From Deltaproteobacteria bacterium (GTDB lineage: Bacteria > Desulfobacterota > Desulfarculia > Desulfarculales > Desulfarculaceae): DNA of 55,781 bases. The stretch is from assembly GCA_020444205.1 (NCBI GenBank), contig JAHLLJ010000011.1:1-55781 (forward strand), written 5' to 3'. The first letter of the stretch is position 1. Each line of letters begins with the position of its first letter. This document shows, piece after piece, positions 1 through 7,811 of this stretch. Both the position numbers and the translations under genes were made by a program. A model generated the notes under the pieces. The model was given only the letters and a program-made list of their open reading frames with translations, ran no database searches and was not told the origin of the DNA.

Positions 1-260
1 GACAGGGCCTCCAGGGTCTGCTTGGTGGGCACCGGCTCGCCCGCCCAGTGCTTTTGCAGCACCACCTTGCCCTTGAGAGCCTTTTCCAGCTTGTCCAAAT
101 ACATACCCACCACCGCCTTTTCGCCCAGGCGGATGTGGGAAGTGGAATAAACGTTTTCGAAAATAAGGGTTACCGGTTTGTCCGCCGCCTGGGCCTGGAC
201 CAGGTTCAGGCACAGCACCAGGGCCAGCCCCAGGGCCAACAGCCCCCAAAACCTTCTCAT
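1..260 (-). CDS. TRAP transporter DctP-type substrate-binding protein (5' part only)
   Basis: About 86 N-terminal residues are present; the rest lies beyond the window's left edge. The start is MRRFWGLLALGLALVL, a hydrophobic signal peptide ending near AQAADKP. The mature part begins VTLIFENVYSTSHIRLGEKAV, typical of periplasmic DctP-family receptors that hand carboxylates to TRAP permeases. It is on the same strand as, and 248 bp downstream of, the aconitase X small-subunit gene, so it may supply the substrate of that operon. No DctQ or DctM partner is visible. Family assignment rests on a partial sequence; a role as a carboxylate receptor is inferred from family and neighbours. Confidence 0.75.
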   Translation of the reverse strand, partial: MRRFWGLLALGLALVLCLNLVQAQAADKPVTLIFENVYSTSHIRLGEKAVVGMYLDKLEKALKGKVVLQKHWAGEPVPTKQTLEAL

Positions 261-508
261 AACTGCCTCCTCCCTAGTTACGGATCGGCTGCGCGCCTGA
301 AGTTTTTTGCGCGCGCCTTTCCCAATTAAATGCTTTAGCTTTTCGGCCATGTTCACTCAGTGGTTCTGATCGCCACTCAGCCTGGAGCCGAAGCAAGCTG
401 AAAAAACACACCGTCGGGATATTTGAGGTCGAGAATTCAGGGGGTCTTAAGATGTTGGTGCCAGGCGGTCTCCCCGTATTCGTTAATGCTCGTTTGGCGG
501 TTAAAACT

Positions 509-940
509 TCAGGCCGACAGAACCTCCACCGTGCCCGCCGCGCCGTCCACGCGCACCAGGTCCCCGGTTTTGATAACCGCCAAGGGGTCCTGATCCAATT
601 GATCCACCACCGGTATGGCTGCCTCGTAGAGGAGCCGACCGTACAAGAAACCCGTGGTGATTATCAACTCCGTTTCCCGGTTGATGATGGCCGCCGGGGC
701 ATTGCCGCAGCGGATGGTCTCCAATATCCAAGTGCTGCTGCTGGTGGAGCCCTTGCCATAGGGATAGACGAAGATCTTTCCCTTGATGCTTTGGCCGTGC
801 AGCTTCACCTTGCGGTCGTCGATGACTCCCTGGCTGGGCTCCACGCCGTGGGACCATACGATCTGCTCGTCGCTGACCAAAGCCCGTCCCTCGGCCACCC
901 CGGGAAGAATGCCTCGGCCCTTGAGAATGATCTTGCCCAT
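509..940 (-). CDS. Aconitase X small (swivel-domain) subunit, DUF126
   Basis: A 143-residue protein matching the stand-alone swivel domain of two-subunit aconitase X (AcnX type II). It shows the conserved GKGSTSSS segment near residue 64 and a nearby GNAPAAII segment, both typical of DUF126. The ATG lies six bases after the stop of the large-subunit gene and has an AAGGA site upstream. AcnX enzymes are dehydratases or hydratases. Known members act on cis-3-hydroxy-L-proline (bacteria) or mevalonate 5-phosphate (archaea). Here the neighbours are a CoA ligase and an HMG-CoA-lyase-like enzyme, so neither known substrate is the obvious choice. Confidence 0.88.
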   Translation of the reverse strand: MGKIILKGRGILPGVAEGRALVSDEQIVWSHGVEPSQGVIDDRKVKLHGQSIKGKIFVYPYGKGSTSSSTWILETIRCGNAPAAIINRETELIITTGFLYGRLLYEAAIPVVDQLDQDPLAVIKTGDLVRVDGAAGTVEVLSA

Positions 941-946
941 GCCGCT

Positions 947-2158
947 CTATCCTTCCACCAGGGCGCTCACCAGGCCCGCGGTATCGGTGTAGATCATGCC
1001 CACCTGGTGCTCGGAGGGCAGATAGTACGCCGCCTTGGCCGAGTCGGTGACCATGGTGCGGTAGTGGTTTTTGCCCAGGGGCGAGATGACCAGGCAGTTG
1101 CCGTCCATGATGCGGGCCCCGGCGGCGGTGATGTCTTCAACCAACCCCATGCCCTGGGCCAGCTCACACACCGTGGGCGAGGTGTAAACCCATAGCTCGC
1201 ATCCTGGCTTGAGCTTCTGGCCGCGCAGCAGGCCGGCCAGGTTTTGCATCTCGGGCACCGAGTAGTGGGGGCAACCCACCACTCCCAACTCAGCCTCGCC
1301 TGCGGCGGTGGTCATCTCCCGCTGCATGGCGGTGAAATCGTCCCGCCCGAAGCTTAGGCTTTCCTGAGGCTTGTCTCCCGCGAAGGGGTCGCCCGCCGTG
1401 GCCTCGGGGGTGAGGCCGGGGGCGTGGTACAGGGCCACCACCCCGCTGGAGGCCGCCGCCGCGCCCAGGTACTTCAGGTCATCCACGCCGGTGGTGTCCG
1501 GCAGGCCCTCCACCACCGGGATGCGGTTGCCCACGCTCTTGCCTATGAGCAGGCCCAGGGTGTTGTAGTCCAGGCTGCTCATTTCCCCGGCCGCCACCCG
1601 CACCAATACCTGGCCCCGCCGGTTCTCGCTCCGGTACAGCCCCATGCGCGGCATGCGCCCGGTAAGGGCGGCGCAGTAGTTCAGACCGGCTGGAGTGCGG
1701 TTGGTGCGCGCGCCCAGCACCGAGTTGGCAAAGGACACTGCCGAGGATTCGGCCCAGGATACGTTTTGCCCGAAGCGCGGCAGGTTGCCCGCCAGATAGG
1801 GGGTGCAGGTCCAGGCCGGTTGGGCCCCCAGGGTCAGCACTGCTTGGCGCAGGCGTTCCTGTTTGGCCGCGTACTCCTCCGGGATGCCGATGTCTCGCCA
1901 GTGGCGGTCGCAGATGGACAGGGGGTCTTCGGTGGTGGGGATAATGAACCGGCCGCCCAAGGCCACGAACTTTTCTGCCAATTCCAGGCCGGCGTCGTGC
2001 AGGGAGCCGTAGTGGGCCATGATCTGGGCCGAAGAGACCTCCACCAGGCGATCAGCCCCATAGATCTGGCCCAGCTTGACCAGCACCTCCATGGCGAAAC
2101 GGGGGGCCGGGCCCTCGCCCCCCTCCAGCATCCGCTTTTCGTAGTCGGTCAATTGCAT
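947..2158 (-). CDS. Aconitase X large (catalytic) subunit, DUF521
   Basis: A 403-residue catalytic subunit of aconitase X. The N-terminus MQLTDYEKRMLEGGEG and the segment RFAMEVLVKLGQIYGA are characteristic. The ATG at 2158 matches the usual family N-terminus; a GTG three codons upstream (2167) is the alternative. Family enzymes carry an Fe-S cluster or metal and remove or add water next to a carboxylate. The gene follows the lyase gene by 20 bp and precedes the small subunit by six, so translation is probably coupled. The substrate is unknown. The context suggests hydration of an unsaturated, possibly methyl-branched, di- or tricarboxylate before CoA activation. Confidence 0.9.
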   Translation of the reverse strand: MQLTDYEKRMLEGGEGPAPRFAMEVLVKLGQIYGADRLVEVSSAQIMAHYGSLHDAGLELAEKFVALGGRFIIPTTEDPLSICDRHWRDIGIPEEYAAKQERLRQAVLTLGAQPAWTCTPYLAGNLPRFGQNVSWAESSAVSFANSVLGARTNRTPAGLNYCAALTGRMPRMGLYRSENRRGQVLVRVAAGEMSSLDYNTLGLLIGKSVGNRIPVVEGLPDTTGVDDLKYLGAAAASSGVVALYHAPGLTPEATAGDPFAGDKPQESLSFGRDDFTAMQREMTTAAGEAELGVVGCPHYSVPEMQNLAGLLRGQKLKPGCELWVYTSPTVCELAQGMGLVEDITAAGARIMDGNCLVISPLGKNHYRTMVTDSAKAAYYLPSEHQVGMIYTDTAGLVSALVEG

Positions 2159-2178
2159 GGTTTTCACCCCGGCCCTTA

Positions 2179-3138
2179 TCAGCAGGAACAGTTGTCAGGT
2201 TGCCCCTTGGACTCGGCGGACTCCCATACCGGCCGGCCCTGGCGGCTGGTGAAGCTGGCCGGCTGGGTGTCCAATACCTCCTGGATCAGGGCGGTGGCTT
2301 CCAGCAGCTTGGCAAAGTCCACCCCTGTGTCGATCCCCATCTCCTCCAGCATGTTCACCAAGTCCTCGCTGGCCACGTTGCCCATGGCCCCTACCGCGGT
2401 GGGGCAGCCGCCCAGGCCGCCCACCGAGCTGTCGAAGATGTGCACTCCGGCTTGGTAGGCAGCATAGGCGTTGGCCAGGCCCAGGCCGCGGCTGTTGTGG
2501 AAATGGGCCGCCAGGCGCACCTGGCTAAGCTCCTGGGCTATACGCCCCATCTTTTCGCGCACCATGGCGGGATTGGCCATGCCGGTGGTGTCCCCCAGGG
2601 ATACCTCGGCCACGCCCATGTCGGCGTAGGATTTGGCGATGGACAGCACTCGCTCCTCGGCAATGGCTCCTTCGTAGGGACAGCCAAAGGCGGTGACCAC
2701 ATAACCCCGCAGGCTGCGCCCAGCGGCCAGGGCCAGCTTGGCGATCTCCTCGAATCCCGCCAGGGACTCGGCAATGGACATGCCCACGTTCTTTTGGTTG
2801 TGCGCCTCGCTGGCCGAGACGAACAGGGCGATCTCGTCCGCCGGGGTGTTCAAGGCGCGCTCACACCCTTTGAGGTTAGGGACCAGGGCGCTGTAGACCA
2901 CGCCCGGAGCCTTGCGGATGCCGTTCAGGACCTCCACCGCGTCACGCAGGGCGGGGATGATCTTGGGGTGCACAAAGGAGGTGACCTCTATGCGCTTTAG
3001 CCCGCTGGCCGACAGCCGGTTTATGAGCTCGATCTTTTGCTCGGTGGGAAAGAAGCCACTCTCATATTGCAGGCCGTCCCGGGGACCCACCTCCACGATG
3101 ACCGCTTGGGGGTTGTCCGTACTTGCCATATCCTTCAT
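2179..3138 (-). CDS. HMG-CoA lyase-type aldolase (DRE-TIM family)
   Basis: A 319-residue TIM-barrel lyase. It has the opening EVGPRDGLQ with catalytic Arg20 and metal ligand Asp21, the HFH pair at 212 and 214, and the cysteine loop GLGGCP with Cys245. The Cys-His spacing equals that of human HMG-CoA lyase, so the active site looks complete. The family cleaves HMG-CoA to acetyl-CoA and acetoacetate, and relatives cleave similar 3-hydroxy-acyl-CoAs. The open frame extends upstream into iclR, but the ATG at 3138 has a GGGAG site seven bases away and clears the iclR stop at 3155. With the CoA ligase and AcnX in the operon, the substrate may be an HMG-like CoA thioester. Confidence 0.88.
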   Translation of the reverse strand: MKDMASTDNPQAVIVEVGPRDGLQYESGFFPTEQKIELINRLSASGLKRIEVTSFVHPKIIPALRDAVEVLNGIRKAPGVVYSALVPNLKGCERALNTPADEIALFVSASEAHNQKNVGMSIAESLAGFEEIAKLALAAGRSLRGYVVTAFGCPYEGAIAEERVLSIAKSYADMGVAEVSLGDTTGMANPAMVREKMGRIAQELSQVRLAAHFHNSRGLGLANAYAAYQAGVHIFDSSVGGLGGCPTAVGAMGNVASEDLVNMLEEMGIDTGVDFAKLLEATALIQEVLDTQPASFTSRQGRPVWESAESKGQPDNCSC

Positions 3139-3154
3139 TGCCTGTCTCCCCGGG

Positions 3155-3949
3155 TTAGGCCGAGGGGTTAAAGGGCGCCGGTTGAGTGCAGCCCAACATG
3201 CGTGAAATCTCCTGGCAGGCCTTGGCCACCGCGGGAGCGAAATCATGGGTGGCTTCCTGCTGGGAGTGGCGCAGCAGGGGAAAGGCGATGTTCAGAGAGG
3301 CCACCGCGTATCCGGTGTAATCCAGAATCGGGGCGGCCACCGCGCACAGGCCCTTTTCCAACTCCTGGGCGTTGAGGGCAATGCCTCGGCGCCGAATGAG
3401 GGCCAGCTCCTTTTTAATGGCTTGGGGTGTGGTTATGGTGTGCACGGTGGCCGCCCTGAATTTGATTTGATCCAGCAGCCGCTCCAGCGTCTCCGGCGGG
3501 GAGAAGGCCATGATCGCCTTGCCCTGACAGGTGCAATGGGCGGGCAGACGCTCCCCGATACGGTGGCGGGTGTTGATTATGTGGCTGGCCTCCAGCCGAG
3601 CCACGAACACGATATCAGTGCCTTCCAATACCGCCATGTTCACCGTCTCGTCGCTCAGGGAGCGCAGTTGTTCCATGAAGGGCATGGCCACGTTGCGCAG
3701 GCTCAGGCTGTTCAGGGCCGAGGCCCCGATGGATATGTTCTGGGCGCCCAGGCGGTAGCGCTTGGTCTGGGCGTCCTGCTCCACGAAATTGAGCTCTTTG
3801 AGGGTAGCCAACAAACGGAAACACACCGTCTTGGACAGACCGGAAAGCTTGGTCAATTCATCCAAACTGGCCGCCGCCTCCTGCCTGCTGAGCAGAATCA
3901 GCAGATTGAGACCGTTAGTCAGGGTTTTGGCTTTCTGGCGGTCCGGCAT
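3155..3949 (-). CDS. IclR-family transcriptional regulator
   Basis: A 264-residue IclR regulator. The N-terminal winged helix includes LTKLSGLSKTVCFRLLATL. The C-terminal effector domain contains GERLPAHCTCQGKAIMAF, the characteristic ligand-pocket segment, and LNAQELEKGLCAVAAPI. It sits inside the catabolic operon, 12 bp after the SucD-like gene and 16 bp before the lyase, so it is probably co-transcribed with the genes it controls. Its likely operator is the palindrome at 6021-6039 ahead of the SucC-like gene. The effector is unknown; IclR members usually bind a pathway acid or intermediate. Confidence 0.92.
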   Translation of the reverse strand: MPDRQKAKTLTNGLNLLILLSRQEAAASLDELTKLSGLSKTVCFRLLATLKELNFVEQDAQTKRYRLGAQNISIGASALNSLSLRNVAMPFMEQLRSLSDETVNMAVLEGTDIVFVARLEASHIINTRHRIGERLPAHCTCQGKAIMAFSPPETLERLLDQIKFRAATVHTITTPQAIKKELALIRRRGIALNAQELEKGLCAVAAPILDYTGYAVASLNIAFPLLRHSQQEATHDFAPAVAKACQEISRMLGCTQPAPFNPSA

Positions 3950-3961
3950 AGCGCCTCTTGC

Positions 3962-4837
3962 TTACTTGAGAGCGTCCTTGAGCAACTCCACCACCTGGGC
4001 TGGTTGCAGGGCCACCCGGATGCCCGCCCGCTCAAAGGCGGTTAGCTTGCTCTTCATGGTGCCCCGGGTGCCGGACACTATGGCTCCGGCGTGGCCCACC
4101 TTGGTGCCTTCGGGAGCGGTGTGGCCCGCCACGTAGGTGACCACCGGCTTAGTTACCGCGCCGGAGGCCACCAGCTCGGCGGCCTCCTCCTCCATGGTCC
4201 CGCCGATCTCGCCCACCAGCACCACCGCCTCGGTCTGGGGATCGTCCTGGAACTTTTGCAGCGCGTCCCTAAAGCGCAGGCCCACGATGCGGTCGCCGCC
4301 CACCCCGATGCAGGTGCTCTGGCCCAGGCCCGCGGCGGTGAGCCGGGAGACGAACTCATAGGTCAGGGTGCCGCTGCGCGAGGCCAGGCCAATGGGGCCT
4401 GGCTGGAAGTAACGGGCCGGTACAAAGCCCAGCATGGTATTTTCCGGCGGGGAGATCATGCCGGGAGTGTTGGGCCCGATAACCGTGGCGCCCAGGCGTC
4501 GCTTGGCCTCCATGATGACCATGGCGTCCTGCAGAGGCACGTGTTCGGTAACGATGACCACCAGCTTGATGCCGTTTTCCATGGCGTCCAGGGCCGCGGC
4601 CTTTACTCCGGCGGCGGGGATGAACAGGATGCTGGCGTCTAGGGGTTGGCTTTGGCAGGCCTCGGCCACGCTGTCAAAGACCGGCACCCCCTCCACCTCC
4701 TGGCCACCGGCCCCGGGGCGAACCCCGGCCACGATTTTGGTGCCATAGGCCAGCATGTTGCTGGTGTGATGCCGGGCGGCGGAGCCGGTGATGCCCTGAA
4801 CGAGGACCTTGGTGTCTTTAAAGGCTATGATGCTCAC
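3962..4837 (-). CDS. sucD: Succinyl-CoA ligase-type alpha subunit (acid-CoA ligase)
   Basis: A 291-residue alpha subunit of the ADP/GDP-forming acyl-CoA ligase family. The N-terminal CoA-binding Rossmann fold has VQGITGSAARHH, followed by GPNTPGM and the SRSGTLTYEF loop. The phosphorylated histidine is His249 in GHAGAI, so the catalytic phosphorelay is intact. The start overlaps the beta-subunit stop by four bases (ATGA-type), implying translational coupling. The symbol denotes the family only. Placement with AcnX and an HMG-CoA-lyase-like enzyme argues for a dedicated ligase (like malate-CoA ligase) rather than the TCA-cycle enzyme. Confidence 0.88.
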   Translation of the reverse strand: MSIIAFKDTKVLVQGITGSAARHHTSNMLAYGTKIVAGVRPGAGGQEVEGVPVFDSVAEACQSQPLDASILFIPAAGVKAAALDAMENGIKLVVIVTEHVPLQDAMVIMEAKRRLGATVIGPNTPGMISPPENTMLGFVPARYFQPGPIGLASRSGTLTYEFVSRLTAAGLGQSTCIGVGGDRIVGLRFRDALQKFQDDPQTEAVVLVGEIGGTMEEEAAELVASGAVTKPVVTYVAGHTAPEGTKVGHAGAIVSGTRGTMKSKLTAFERAGIRVALQPAQVVELLKDALK

Positions 4838-5985
4838 GAAAGACCCTCCGTAATCTCGATTACCTGAGTCACCGAATCTTCCAGGCCGGCAATGGCCTCG
4901 ATACCCACCTGCCGCAAAATTTCCCGGCCTTGATCCTCGCGGTTGCCCACCATGCGCACCACCACCGGGAAGGAGGGCTGGTACTCGCTCATGAAGTCCT
5001 GAATGCCCAGGGCCAGGTCGTCGCAGCGGTTGAGCCCGGCAAAGATGTTGACCAGCACCGTTTTGATGCTGGGGTCATCCAGGAACAGGTGGAAGGCGTC
5101 GTAGATCCCCTGGCGATTCATCTGGGCGGTGTCCAGGAAGTTGGCCGGCTTGCCGCCACCGGCGCGCATCAGATCCAGGATGGCCATGGTGATGCCCGCC
5201 CCGCTGGAAAGAATGCCTATGTCGCCGTCCATGCGCAGGAAGGTCCAGCCCCGCTTGCGGTGGTCCTTTTCCAGCTCATACTCGGCATCGCTCTGCCCCC
5301 GGGGGCGCACCAGATCGGCCTGGCGGAACAGGGCGTCTTCATCAATGGCCGCGGTAGCGTCCAGGGCCAGGAAAGAGCCGCTGGCCATGACCAGCGGGTT
5401 GACCTCCAGCATCTCGCAGTCGAACTTGGTGTAGACGCCGTAAAGGGCGGTGATGATGCGGCAGAGCTCGGCCCGTTGCGCCTCATCCAAGCCATCCTGG
5501 GGCCCGTAGAGAAAACCGGCGATCTCTTCAGCCTGCTGGCTGGTAAGGCCCTGGCTGGGAGAGACAGCTTTTTTGATCACCCGCTCGGGATGCTCCTGGG
5601 CCACGCTCTCAATCTCCACCCCACCCTCGCGGCTGGCGATGAACACCGGACAGCCCTCGGTGTAGTCCACGGTGATGCCCAGATAAAGCTCCTGGGCAAA
5701 GTCCACCTTGGCTTCCACCAACAGGTTTTGGATCTGTTCTCCAGCGTGCTCTTGGCCCAGTAGCTGGGCCGCGGCCTGCTCGGCTTCCTGGGGAGTGTCG
5801 ACAAAGGCTATCAGCCCGGCCTTGCCCCGGGCCTTGATCATGGTTTGAGGTTTGATGACCACGGAACAGGCCAGACGTTCAGTCGCCTGTTTGGCCTGGG
5901 CGGCGGTGGCCGCCAGCTCCGAGTCCGGCACGGCGACTCCAGCTTGAGCGAGCAACTGCTTGGCTTCGTATTCGTAAATCCTCAT
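4834..5985 (-). CDS. sucC: Succinyl-CoA ligase-type beta subunit (ATP-grasp)
   Basis: A 383-residue beta subunit with an N-terminal ATP-grasp domain (MRIYEYEAKQLLAQAGV, KPQTMIKARGKAGL, EVNPLV) and a C-terminal flavodoxin-like ligase domain (GGGKPANFLD). The Gly-rich stretch that follows in ordinary SucC (LDVGGGAT) reads LDTAQMNRQG here, and the later NIFGGIVRCD loop reads NIFAGLNRCD. These loops lie in the region that contacts phosphate and acid substrate in the family. The changes therefore hint at an acid other than succinate; that is inference. It is the first gene of the operon, 36 bp downstream of a palindromic operator candidate. Confidence 0.88.
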   Translation of the reverse strand: MRIYEYEAKQLLAQAGVAVPDSELAATAAQAKQATERLACSVVIKPQTMIKARGKAGLIAFVDTPQEAEQAAAQLLGQEHAGEQIQNLLVEAKVDFAQELYLGITVDYTEGCPVFIASREGGVEIESVAQEHPERVIKKAVSPSQGLTSQQAEEIAGFLYGPQDGLDEAQRAELCRIITALYGVYTKFDCEMLEVNPLVMASGSFLALDATAAIDEDALFRQADLVRPRGQSDAEYELEKDHRKRGWTFLRMDGDIGILSSGAGITMAILDLMRAGGGKPANFLDTAQMNRQGIYDAFHLFLDDPSIKTVLVNIFAGLNRCDDLALGIQDFMSEYQPSFPVVVRMVGNREDQGREILRQVGIEAIAGLEDSVTQVIEITEGLS

Positions 5986-6020
5986 GAGCGTTCCTTGCGG
6001 GCGGAGTGGCGATCACCATA

Positions 6021-6039
6021 TATTCCGATAATCGGAATA
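6021..6039. promoter_or_regulatory. 19-bp perfect palindrome, candidate IclR operator
   Basis: The sequence TATTCCGATAATCGGAATA has nine-base arms around a single central base. It lies 36 bp upstream of the SucC-like start, downstream of the MFS gene. TTCCG...CGGAA dyads of this size are seen at IclR-family operators, and an IclR gene is the third gene of this operon. The adjoining sequence is AT-rich, but I could not fix a clear -35/-10 pair. Confidence 0.6.
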
Positions 6040-6115
6040 ACGTTTCTTTTTTATAAAATAGTAAATCCGCCTCTCCAAAGTCAAGGCCAAATTCGGCGCG
6101 GAAACTGGAGGGGAT

Positions 6116-7426
6116 TTAGGAGGACGCGCGGCGGGCCATGCGCCTTACTTTGCGGGGTCCGGCCTTCCAGATGAACAGGCAGGCGGCCCACAGGGAGGCT
6201 ATGAACAGCAGAAAGGCATACAGATAGCCGCCGGTCAGGTCGCGCAGCAACCCCGCCGCATAGGAGCCCAGGGCGCCGCCCACTCCGTTGCCCAAGAAGA
6301 TCACGGCAAAGATCAAGCCGAAAGACCCGCCCATGAACAGGTCGGCCGCGGCGGCGGGGTAAAGGGGGGTAGCCCCGCCGTAGCCAAGCCCAAAGAGCAC
6401 CACAAAGGCCAGGGCCAAATAGGGCTGCTCCGGGCTGATGAACATGGCTGCTACCAGGCCCAGAGTGCAGATCACCGAGGTGATGGTGTTGGTCAGTTCG
6501 CGGCCCAGGCCGTCGGAAATATACCCGAACAGCATCTTGCCCACCGAGCTGAACATGCCCACCAGGCCCATGTACAGCCCGGCCAGGCGCAGCGCTAGAC
6601 CGGCGTCTACCATGGCCGAGGCAGCGTGCATCAAGGTGGACTGAAAGCACAGGGAGCCAAAGCAATAGGCCCCCATCATCAGCCAGAAGGGGTGGGTGCG
6701 CATGGCCCGGGCCAGGGTCCAGGGCTGGTCGGCCCAGGCGGGGTTGACAATGCGGACCTCTTTCCCGGAGGGCCGCCCACGCCGGGAGCGGGGCTGGGCA
6801 CCATTGTCCGGCTCCAGGCCCATGGCAGCGGGATCAGAGCGGGCCAACACCAGGTTCAGAGGCAAGGCCACACAGGTGACCACGGCGGCCAGGCACAGAT
6901 AGGCCCCGCGCCAGCCCAAGGCGGCTATCCATCTCTCGGCCAGGGGCACCAGAATGAGCATGCCCAGGCCGATGCCCGCGAAGGCGATGCCCACGGCAGT
7001 TCCCCGCCGGCGCACGAACCAGCGGGAGAGTAAGGCCGAGTTGGTAGTAAAGCCCATGAAGCTGGCTCCGATACCGGCGAGCAGGCCATAGCTCAGACGG
7101 AAGAACCACAGACTCTGGGTGGTGCTGACCAGCACCAGGGCCGCGGCCAGTAGCAGGCCTCCCAAAGGCATGACCAGGCGGGGCCCAAAGCGGTCCAGCA
7201 GATAGCCCGCCAAAGGGCTGCTAAAGGAATTGCACACGATGAAGATGGAATATATGGAGGCGGTAGAGGCCCGGCTCCAGCCGAATTCCCGCACCAGGGC
7301 TATGAAGAAAACCGAAAAGGAGTACCAAACCCCAAAGACCACGGTCAGGTTGACCAGGCAAAGCCCGACGATAACCCAACCGTAAAACAGCTGGTGACGA
7401 TGCGCGGAGTTTTTGCCTGGCGACAT
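6116..7426 (-). CDS. MFS transporter, oxalate/formate-antiporter or monocarboxylate-transporter-like
   Basis: A 436-residue major facilitator with about twelve membrane segments. It begins FYGWVIVGLCLVNLTVVFGVWYSF; loops such as LDRFGPR and RWFVRRRGTAVG are typical of the OFA/MCT-like carboxylate carriers. The ATG at 7426 is preferred over an upstream GTG (7462) because an AGGGG site stands eight bases before it. The gene is on the same strand as, and 130 bp upstream of, the CoA-ligase operon, separated by the palindrome. It probably imports the acid degraded by that operon or a related one. The substrate is not shown by the sequence. Confidence 0.85.
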   Translation of the reverse strand: MSPGKNSAHRHQLFYGWVIVGLCLVNLTVVFGVWYSFSVFFIALVREFGWSRASTASIYSIFIVCNSFSSPLAGYLLDRFGPRLVMPLGGLLLAAALVLVSTTQSLWFFRLSYGLLAGIGASFMGFTTNSALLSRWFVRRRGTAVGIAFAGIGLGMLILVPLAERWIAALGWRGAYLCLAAVVTCVALPLNLVLARSDPAAMGLEPDNGAQPRSRRGRPSGKEVRIVNPAWADQPWTLARAMRTHPFWLMMGAYCFGSLCFQSTLMHAASAMVDAGLALRLAGLYMGLVGMFSSVGKMLFGYISDGLGRELTNTITSVICTLGLVAAMFISPEQPYLALAFVVLFGLGYGGATPLYPAAAADLFMGGSFGLIFAVIFLGNGVGGALGSYAAGLLRDLTGGYLYAFLLFIASLWAACLFIWKAGPRKVRRMARRASS

Positions 7427-7523
7427 GCCCCTTACCCCTGTGCTGGGAGAGGTGATCCTCACTGGTTGAACAGTTCAGCGGCGTTATTAAGGTGGATGGC
7501 CCTTGGTGTTTTCATGCCGCCAC

Positions 7524-7811
7524 TTCGATCAGTCCCGAAATAGGCAGGGCACAGTATGCCTTGTCCGGCCTTCTGGCGTCCAGTCGGGATTGGGGCCGTT
7601 GTCGGTTGTGGTAACCAATTCAGGATCCGATTACTCGTTTGGCCTCGCTTTTCGTCTCAAAGGCAAGCAGATAGATTCATTCGTATTTAAGAGAGCACCA
7701 CAGGGGCTCAATCATGAGGTTATCCATCCCGCAATTTTTACCATCCGTGAAGATGTTGATAACAGCATCCGTCAAATGAAGGTCGTCGGCTGCGCCATGC
7801 AATGGCGTCAC
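7524..7811 (-). pseudogene. Decayed IS3-family transposase (OrfB, DDE integrase C-terminus)
   Basis: Read on the minus strand, one frame gives DGKNCGMDNLMIEPLWCSLKYE, stop, IYLLAFETKSEAKR, stop, and then NRQRPQSRLDARRP. This matches the end of IS3-type OrfB (SMDGKGR.MDN.FIERLWRSLKYE..YL.AYE, NRRPHQALG). Two in-frame TGA codons (one at 7677-7679) and missing flanks show it is dead. No inverted repeats or OrfA were found. The plus-strand open frame across this stretch is its antisense shadow. The remnant marks past insertion beside the C25 peptidase gene. Confidence 0.8.

Noticed and set aside
2139-3246. Longer forms of the lyase (start 3246) and AcnX large subunit (GTG 2167)
   Set aside because: The lyase extension runs through the iclR coding end and has no family similarity; the shorter starts have ribosome sites and match family N-termini.
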